Both the position numbers and the translations under genes were made by a program. From an uncultured Saprospiraceae bacterium (GTDB lineage: Bacteria > Bacteroidota > Bacteroidia > Chitinophagales > Saprospiraceae), in assembly GCA_937926205.1 (NCBI GenBank), contig CALEYL010000072.1, positions 1 to 64,000 on the forward strand: 64,000 nucleotides of DNA. Direction: 5' to 3'. Below the pieces are notes generated by a model. That model made no database searches, was not told the origin of the DNA, and was given only the letters and a program-made list of their open reading frames with translations. This document shows, in pieces, positions 58,516-64,000 of the stretch. Positions within the stretch are counted from its first letter, which is position 1, and every line of letters begins with the position of its first letter.

Positions 58516-60768
58516 ATGGTAAAATTCAGAGTAGGCATCCTTGCGTTGTTCGCCATTTTAGCCATTGTCAGCGCGTTTTTATTGCCTCGTCTTCGCTTTA
58601 CATTCGACTTTGAGCAATTTTTTCCGACAGGTGATCCGGATCTGGCTTTTTTTAAAGAATTCATCCAGGAGTTTGAAGCAGACGACAACTTTATGCTGGT
58701 TGCCCTGCGACGGGAGAAGGGGGCATTTGAGCAACGCTTTCTGGAAAATGTACACGACCTGACTTTGAAAACGAGGGATTTACCCCATGTTTTGGAGAGC
58801 CATTCGCTCACAAAATTTTCTTATCCGATAAAAACGCCTTTTGCCATTGTAACAACTCCGGCCATTCACATTTCTGATCCCACGTTTTATGAAAGCGACC
58901 GGGCCAGACTTTTGAATGACGAGCGCTTCGTCCGGAATCTGATTTCAGCAGATGGCAAGACGCTGGTTGTTTTTATGAAAACGGTGAGTAACATCCAGCT
59001 GGATCAGGCACGCGAACTTTTGCAGGCACTCGACAGTCTGGTTGCAGGCTATGACTTTGAAGAATTTCACTATCTCGGCAGGCCCTATTTCCAAAAGGAA
59101 ATGGTGGACATGCAGGTCCGTGAAATCAAAGTATCCTTTATCGTATCGGGCTTGCTGGTTTTGCTGGTTTTGTTCCTGATCTTCCGCCGCCCAATCGGGG
59201 TTGCAGTGGCTGTCGCTGCTATTGGACTGGGTTTGTTGCTCTTTCTGGGTTTGTTGTCGGCGCTGGGCCGCGAATTGAATGCCATGGCAGCGCTTTATCC
59301 TGTACTCATGATCATTGTCGGCACTTCGGATGTCGTCCACATCATGAGCAAGTACATTGACGAGCGAAGCAAAGGCCTCAATCGGGATAATGCCATCCTG
59401 ATTACTTTGAAAGAGATCGGATTGGCCATCTTTCTGACTTCAGGGACTACGGCCATCGGTTTTGCTTCTTTGTTTACCAACCGCATTCCGCCCATTCGCG
59501 ATTTTGGGATCAATGCTGCCATCGGTGTGATGGTGGCTTACTTCACCTCCCTCTTTTTTCTCAGTGCCCTGCTTTCATTTTTTCGGGCAGACCAGATTAC
59601 CAGGGCAGCAGGAAAACAGGCTCGCTGGCGTGCTGCCATGTTGAATTTGTATGGTTTTACCGCTAAAAAAAGGCGGAATATTGCCGGCGGTTTTATGCTG
59701 GCATTGCTGATCTGCTTTGGAGGTATGGCCCTGGTCAATACGAATTACAATATTTCCAATAACCTGCCCAAAAACGCCAAAATCAGCCAGGATTTTCAAT
59801 TTTTTGAACGGGAATTGGCGAGTTTCCGCCCCATGGAAATAGCGGCCTACGCTCAGGGAAATTATCTGGCAACCGACTATGCGGTAGTGCAGGAAATAGA
59901 CAAAACAGAAAACTACCTGCGTACATTTCCGGACATTCAGGCTATCGGATCCATTACCGCTCTTTTTAAAAGCATCCACCAAATGAATCATGGCAATGCA
60001 GCATCTGCCTACCAAATGCCGGAAGACAGTACCCGATTCAATCAATACCGGCGTATGATGGACAAAATCCCCTCGGGCATGACCCGGGTGCTCATCAGTC
60101 GCGATGAAAAAAAGACCCGCATTACTTCACGCATCGGCGATGTGGGCGCCGACAGCATTAAAGCAATCGGAAAACAGATTAATCAGTGGATTGCCGCCAA
60201 CACAGACACTGCAGTTGTAAAATTTCACTTGACGGGCACCGGGCTCATCATTGATAAAAATGCGGAATATGCCCGCAAAAACCTCATTCAGGGGCTGTTG
60301 CTGGCCATTGTCCTTATTGGTGGGCTGATGGCTTTGCTCTTTGCCGATTGGCGGATGGTGATTGTCTTTTTATTGCCCAATATTTTCCCTTTGCTGGTCG
60401 CTGCAGCAATCATGGGGTTTGTAGGAATAGAACTGGAAGCGGGCATTTCCATTATTTTCACCGTCATTTTCGGCATTGCCGTAGACGATACCATTCATTT
60501 TCTCGGTCGGTTCAAAATTGCCCGCAGCCAGGGGCAGAATGTCGAATCTGCCCTGAAAACGACTTTTCTGGAGGTGGGAAAGCCCGTGGTACTCACCAGC
60601 ATCATCCTGTTTTTTGGATTTTTAGTGATGCTGTTTTCGGTGCACCCACCCAGTGTTATCGTTGGCACCCTAATCAGCGCAACTCTTGTGAGTGCGCTGA
60701 TTGGGGACTTATTGCTGATTCCGGTATTGATCCGGTGGTTGATAAAGGATAATATACGGGCTTCTTAA
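58516..60768 (+). CDS. MMPL/RND-family exporter
   Basis: A 750-residue inner-membrane protein with twelve helices in two blocks. Each block has one N-terminal helix, a periplasmic loop of about 170-200 residues and five more helices. Signature stretches are YPVLMIIVGTSDVVHIMSKY and IIFTVIFGIAVDDTIHFLGR. The Asp residues in these helices are those that carry protons in RND pumps. It resembles putative lipid or hopanoid/sterol exporters. The substrate is unknown. It ends with a 4-bp tail-to-tail overlap with the next gene. Confidence 0.9.
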   Translation: MVKFRVGILALFAILAIVSAFLLPRLRFTFDFEQFFPTGDPDLAFFKEFIQEFEADDNFMLVALRREKGAFEQRFLENVHDLTLKTRDLPHVLESHSLTKFSYPIKTPFAIVTTPAIHISDPTFYESDRARLLNDERFVRNLISADGKTLVVFMKTVSNIQLDQARELLQALDSLVAGYDFEEFHYLGRPYFQKEMVDMQVREIKVSFIVSGLLVLLVLFLIFRRPIGVAVAVAAIGLGLLLFLGLLSALGRELNAMAALYPVLMIIVGTSDVVHIMSKYIDERSKGLNRDNAILITLKEIGLAIFLTSGTTAIGFASLFTNRIPPIRDFGINAAIGVMVAYFTSLFFLSALLSFFRADQITRAAGKQARWRAAMLNLYGFTAKKRRNIAGGFMLALLICFGGMALVNTNYNISNNLPKNAKISQDFQFFERELASFRPMEIAAYAQGNYLATDYAVVQEIDKTENYLRTFPDIQAIGSITALFKSIHQMNHGNAASAYQMPEDSTRFNQYRRMMDKIPSGMTRVLISRDEKKTRITSRIGDVGADSIKAIGKQINQWIAANTDTAVVKFHLTGTGLIIDKNAEYARKNLIQGLLLAIVLIGGLMALLFADWRMVIVFLLPNIFPLLVAAAIMGFVGIELEAGISIIFTVIFGIAVDDTIHFLGRFKIARSQGQNVESALKTTFLEVGKPVVLTSIILFFGFLVMLFSVHPPSVIVGTLISATLVSALIGDLLLIPVLIRWLIKDNIRAS

Positions 60769-61163
60769 TCCCGCTTCCCGAAATCCTGGCTGTCGCGTGT
60801 ATTTTTCTGCACAGCAATAGCGCCAAACAATGCCAGTAAAAAAGCAAAAGCATAATACCCTTTTTCGCTGGGGAGCAGCGTGGCGTTCCAAAGTCCGACG
60901 ACCAAAAGCACAATGGCTAAGATGGTCGAAAACCAGCTAATGCCATAATAGATATCCGTCACCGGAATACCTTCCAGGCGGTCGCGGACACTTTTCTGTA
61001 CCGAGATGACCGAAAAAAGCCCGTACATGATAACGGTGAAATAATATCCCTTTTCGTTAAGGACCATATTGGAACGCCAAAGTCCGATCAGATAACCGGC
61101 CAAACCAGCGCCAAGGGCAACCCAGGATGCGCCAATAAAAGCATTTGATGGTTTTTGATTCAT
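60765..61163 (-). CDS. YiaA/YiaB-family inner membrane protein
   Basis: A 132-residue membrane protein made of two copies of the YiaA/B unit: AFIGASWVALGAGLAGYLIG, LWRSNMVLNEKGYYFTVIMY for the first, and SWFSTILAIVLLVVGLWNAT, LLPSEKGYYAFAFLLALFG for the second. Both copies have the ...L..KGYY motif followed by a VQK-x-R-D end. Its function is unknown. Confidence 0.9.
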   Translation of the reverse strand: MNQKPSNAFIGASWVALGAGLAGYLIGLWRSNMVLNEKGYYFTVIMYGLFSVISVQKSVRDRLEGIPVTDIYYGISWFSTILAIVLLVVGLWNATLLPSEKGYYAFAFLLALFGAIAVQKNTRDSQDFGKRD

Positions 61164-61341
61164 GATGATAAGCTGTTGTTTTTCGTAAGCTGATGGTTAG
61201 TGTTTTAGACGTAACGAAAGTACCCGGCTTATGGAATATTCTTTGTCTAAACGCGCACGAAATACGCCGCTTTTTGTGCCTGAATGGTATTAAATCCGAT
61301 GATTCGGGAACAACTTTCGACTATTGTATCCAATAAACGAA

Positions 61342-62652
61342 TTAACGGCTATTCTCCAGCATATTCTCATAAACCTCAGACCAGCCTTCCCAGCCATGCA
61401 GGGCAGAAAAAGAGCTGTTGTGCCATAGCGTGGTAAAGGTACCGCCGGTTTCCCTTACTCTGAAAACCAACTGATCTATCGTTGGGCCGGCAGCGGACGG
61501 AGCGATGCCCTGGTATTGACGAAGAGTAACTTCCATCACCTGAAAAGGATGCAGCTGCAGGGTAGTCGCTTCTTCCCGTTCCAGATCATACCAATAGAAC
61601 GGGCCGGCCATACCCGCCCGAAAACCTGACTGGTCGGCGTAACCTAAAGTATGGTCTTCCTGAATACCAGAATTTAACAGCTGGCGGTATGTATCGGGAA
61701 AACGCAGGCGCAGGTAGTGTTGCCTGCTGCGTGTGACCGGCTTTCCGGTGATGTCGGCAAGTCTGGAGATTTCTGTTTCCAGGCGCTCCGGGTTCGTAGA
61801 GGCGGCATAGGAGGGATGGATGCCGACCGGATACGTCGCCGCCAATTGGGCAATCAGCTTGCGAAATTCGGGATTACCGGCAGAAATATTCCGGTCGTAG
61901 TTGCCGGGGTTGCCGAGCAAAAAGAAAAAAAGAGGGTTGAGGCCATACTTTTGGTGCAGTCCATCCAGATAAGGGAAGGTAAAATAAGGATCGTCCGCTT
62001 TTCCCCGCCAAACTGCAATCCGGTTGCGTAAAATACCACGGTTACCCCGCAGCGCTTCAGCTCCGATAGCCCCGATGGTCCTCCACCAGGGGCGGTGGCC
62101 ATAAGCCCAGGCGATGTCTATGTCGTACGTTGGTTGGAAAACATAAGGTTTGGCAGGTATATTCAGTGCCGGATAGGAATTTTTCAACGCCTGCGCAAGC
62201 AGCCGGGCCCATTCATTGACTACGGGGCGCTGCAAAAAGCCCTTTTGCCCCGCAATGCTGCTGGTCGACGGAAACCGGTCGTGCTCATCCCTTTTTGCAG
62301 GAAGGTACTCTTCATACCTGCTAACCATAAAAAATGAGGCGGCAAAGACATCGAATGAAAAATGAGCACCGTTAACCGGAGTTGGAAACAATGCCGGAAC
62401 GCCTGACGCCATAAAAAAGTCGCAGGCCTGTGGTCGAATTCCGGTTTCTGCCAAAAGGCCACAAGGTGCCAGCCATAAGGCTTTTCCTTTGAAAGGTTGC
62501 AGGCTGTAGTTCAGCTTCGGGCCTTCATAAGTATCAAATTGTTCGCGGTTGCCCGTAACCCGAACAGGGATACCCGATAACTGCCCGAAAAGCAGCTCGG
62601 CGATGTAAACCAACCTTGGCGAAGGCGCTTCCGCGAAAATGAGCAATGACAT
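61342..62652 (-). CDS. Polysaccharide deacetylase-family protein with N-terminal DUF7033
   Basis: A 436-residue cytoplasmic-looking protein. The first 150 residues (LIFAEAPSPRLVYIAELLFG, FEGPKL-like stretch and FASGVPALFP-type turns) match the domain that precedes a deacetylase fold in many Bacteroidota. The second part has FQPTYDIDIAWAYGHRPWW (Asp-x-Asp), PVGIHPSYAAST, where the His should bind metal, and DHTLGYADQSGFRAGM. The canonical NodB motif is only partly kept, so catalysis is uncertain. It may act on cell-wall or capsule sugars. Confidence 0.82.
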   Translation of the reverse strand: MSLLIFAEAPSPRLVYIAELLFGQLSGIPVRVTGNREQFDTYEGPKLNYSLQPFKGKALWLAPCGLLAETGIRPQACDFFMASGVPALFPTPVNGAHFSFDVFAASFFMVSRYEEYLPAKRDEHDRFPSTSSIAGQKGFLQRPVVNEWARLLAQALKNSYPALNIPAKPYVFQPTYDIDIAWAYGHRPWWRTIGAIGAEALRGNRGILRNRIAVWRGKADDPYFTFPYLDGLHQKYGLNPLFFFLLGNPGNYDRNISAGNPEFRKLIAQLAATYPVGIHPSYAASTNPERLETEISRLADITGKPVTRSRQHYLRLRFPDTYRQLLNSGIQEDHTLGYADQSGFRAGMAGPFYWYDLEREEATTLQLHPFQVMEVTLRQYQGIAPSAAGPTIDQLVFRVRETGGTFTTLWHNSSFSALHGWEGWSEVYENMLENSR

Positions 62653-62745
62653 AAATGCAAAGTAAGGGCAAAAATTGATTGCTTTTGTAAAGTTCGAGAG
62701 CTACCCGGATGAAAACCTTAACTTGGCAGCATAAAAATAAGGTTC

Positions 62746-63981
62746 ATGTCGACAACCCTGATAAAAAATATTGGCACCCTTGTACAGGTTTCCCGAACAC
62801 CGCGTGGCATTGTTTCAGGTGCAGAAATGGGCAAACTGCCCTGCATAGAGGATGCTTTTCTGTTGATAGATCAGGATCGAATTGCTGCGTTTGGCAAAAT
62901 GGATGAAGCCCCCCATCGGGCAGATCTGGTTATTGACGCAACAGGGCGTATGGTCTTTCCATGCTGGTGTGATTCGCATACCCATCTGGTTTTTGCGGGT
63001 AGCCGCGAAGCGGAGTTTGTCGACCGCATCAGAGGGCTTTCTTACGAAGAAATCGCAAAGCGGGGCGGCGGAATACTCAATTCAGCGCGCCGTCTGAATG
63101 AGACTCCTGAAGCCGTACTTCTTGAACAAGCGCTGGAACGGCTGAAAGAGGTACAGCGCTTTGGAACAGGCGCTATTGAAATAAAAAGTGGCTACGGTTT
63201 GAGCGTAGCCGGCGAGTTAAAAATGCTGCGCGTGATCAGGGCATTAAAAGAACACTCGGACATGGCCATCAAAGCCACCTTTTTGGGGGCGCATGCCCTG
63301 CCCCCTGCTTACCGTGAAAACCGGGAAGGTTATCTTCAACTGATCGAAACAGAAATGCTGCCCCGGATTGCAGAAGAAGGCCTGGCCGATTACATAGATG
63401 TATTTTGTGAAAAGAATTTTTTCAACCCTGAAGAAACAGAGCGACTCATTCTTGCCGGCATGCGCTTTGGGTTGAAGGCTAAAATTCACACCAACCAATT
63501 CAACAGCATGGGAGGGATAGAAACCAGTGTGCGCTACGGCGCCGTTTCTGTAGATCACCTTGAAGTACTGACTGATGCTGAAATTGAGTGCCTGCAAACG
63601 GGAAAAACCATTCCTGCATTGTTACCCGGCGCGCCGTTTTTTTTGAACGATCACTACCCTCCGGCGCGCCGGATAATTGATGCAGGCTTGCCTGTGGCAC
63701 TGGCTACTGACTACAACCCCGGTTCTTCACCTTCAGGCAAAATGGCATTTGTCATCACTTTAGCCTGTGTAAAAATGCGCATGACGCCTGAGGAGGCGAT
63801 CAACGCAGCCACCATCAACGGAGCGGCGGCAATGGAATTGGAGCATTCGCATGGAAGTATTGAGCCGGGAAAAACGGCTAATTTTTTCATTACGAAGCCC
63901 ATACCTTCCATCTCATACCTGCCTTATTCTTTTGGCAGCGATGTTGTAGACCAGGTGTTTATTGGGGGCGTCAGGTGTTGA
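62746..63981 (+). CDS. hutI: Imidazolonepropionase
   Basis: The third enzyme of histidine breakdown, hydrolysing 4-imidazolone-5-propionate to formiminoglutamate. The 411-residue amidohydrolase shows VFPCWCDSHTHLVFAGSR (HxH metal site), EIKSGYGLS, AHALPPAYRENREGYL, KIHTNQFNSMGGI with a ligand His and ALATDYNPGSSPSGKM with the ligand Asp. It is complete, ending 19 bp before the window edge. The other hut genes are not in the window. Confidence 0.96.
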   Translation: MSTTLIKNIGTLVQVSRTPRGIVSGAEMGKLPCIEDAFLLIDQDRIAAFGKMDEAPHRADLVIDATGRMVFPCWCDSHTHLVFAGSREAEFVDRIRGLSYEEIAKRGGGILNSARRLNETPEAVLLEQALERLKEVQRFGTGAIEIKSGYGLSVAGELKMLRVIRALKEHSDMAIKATFLGAHALPPAYRENREGYLQLIETEMLPRIAEEGLADYIDVFCEKNFFNPEETERLILAGMRFGLKAKIHTNQFNSMGGIETSVRYGAVSVDHLEVLTDAEIECLQTGKTIPALLPGAPFFLNDHYPPARRIIDAGLPVALATDYNPGSSPSGKMAFVITLACVKMRMTPEEAINAATINGAAAMELEHSHGSIEPGKTANFFITKPIPSISYLPYSFGSDVVDQVFIGGVRC

Positions 63982-64000
63982 AATCGAGAATCTTGATTTC

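Overview
The window reads as chromosomal DNA of a Bacteroidota bacterium, most likely from the Saprospiria (Lewinella/Haliscomenobacter-like). The supporting signs are a type IX secretion (T9SS) C-terminal sorting domain, two giant hybrid two-component regulators with periplasmic propellers, several LytTR regulators, a DUF4271 protein next to hemD, a cascade of parvulin-type isomerases, a DUF7033-type polysaccharide deacetylase, and recurrent TAnnTTTG minus-7 promoter boxes instead of sigma70 boxes. The taxon is inferred from gene content, not from a marker search.

Layout. 0.2-9.2 kb (minus strand): an S41 peptidase, a LytTR regulator with a Glu at the phosphorylation site, a T9SS cargo protein and the first hybrid regulator (HTCS-1). 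9.2-10.1 kb: a gene-poor stretch with three hairpins and a truncated outer-membrane barrel gene. 10.1-12.6 kb: a Ro60/TROVE protein gene preceded on the same strand by a chain of structured RNA elements. These are a YrlA-like Y RNA candidate, a 121-nt hairpin RNA, five tRNA-like cloverleafs and a sixth tRNA-like RNA whose anticodon arm is extended by a long nested rod. This is the most unusual locus in the window. 12.9-14.9 kb: an OmpR-type regulator and its kinase. 15.1-23.2 kb: DUF4271-hemD, then a TolC/adaptor/ABC efflux operon ending in its own LytS/LytTR pair. 23.4-31.6 kb: a Pro-rich protein, pfkA, rhomboid protease, ParA and a small partner, POT peptide transporter, and an M13 peptidase lipoprotein. 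31.7-36.0 kb (minus): three periplasmic folding factors. 36.0-36.6 kb: an AT-rich gap with DnaA-box-like sites. 36.6-42.0 kb: heme A synthase, a Crp-like regulator, dnaX and nadE.

42.0-48.7 kb is an island. The last 73 bp of nadE are repeated exactly at 48615-48687, and between the two copies lie the second hybrid regulator (HTCS-2) and two paralogous secreted proteins. 48.7-64 kb is mostly housekeeping and membrane functions: glycosyltransferase, methylmalonyl-CoA epimerase, TauE/SafE and MarC proteins, uppS, an SDR oxidoreductase, an MntR-like regulator with its palindromic operator, a voltage-gated K+ channel with a zinc-ribbon tail, DoxX, CorA, an M48 lipoprotein peptidase, DUF1963, an MMPL exporter, YiaA/B, polysaccharide deacetylase and hutI.

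Both hybrid regulators sit next to secreted-protein genes, and in each case the intergenic DNA before the likely target holds a near-perfect direct repeat with a 21-bp period. This suggests that each regulator controls its neighbour through its AraC-type output domain.
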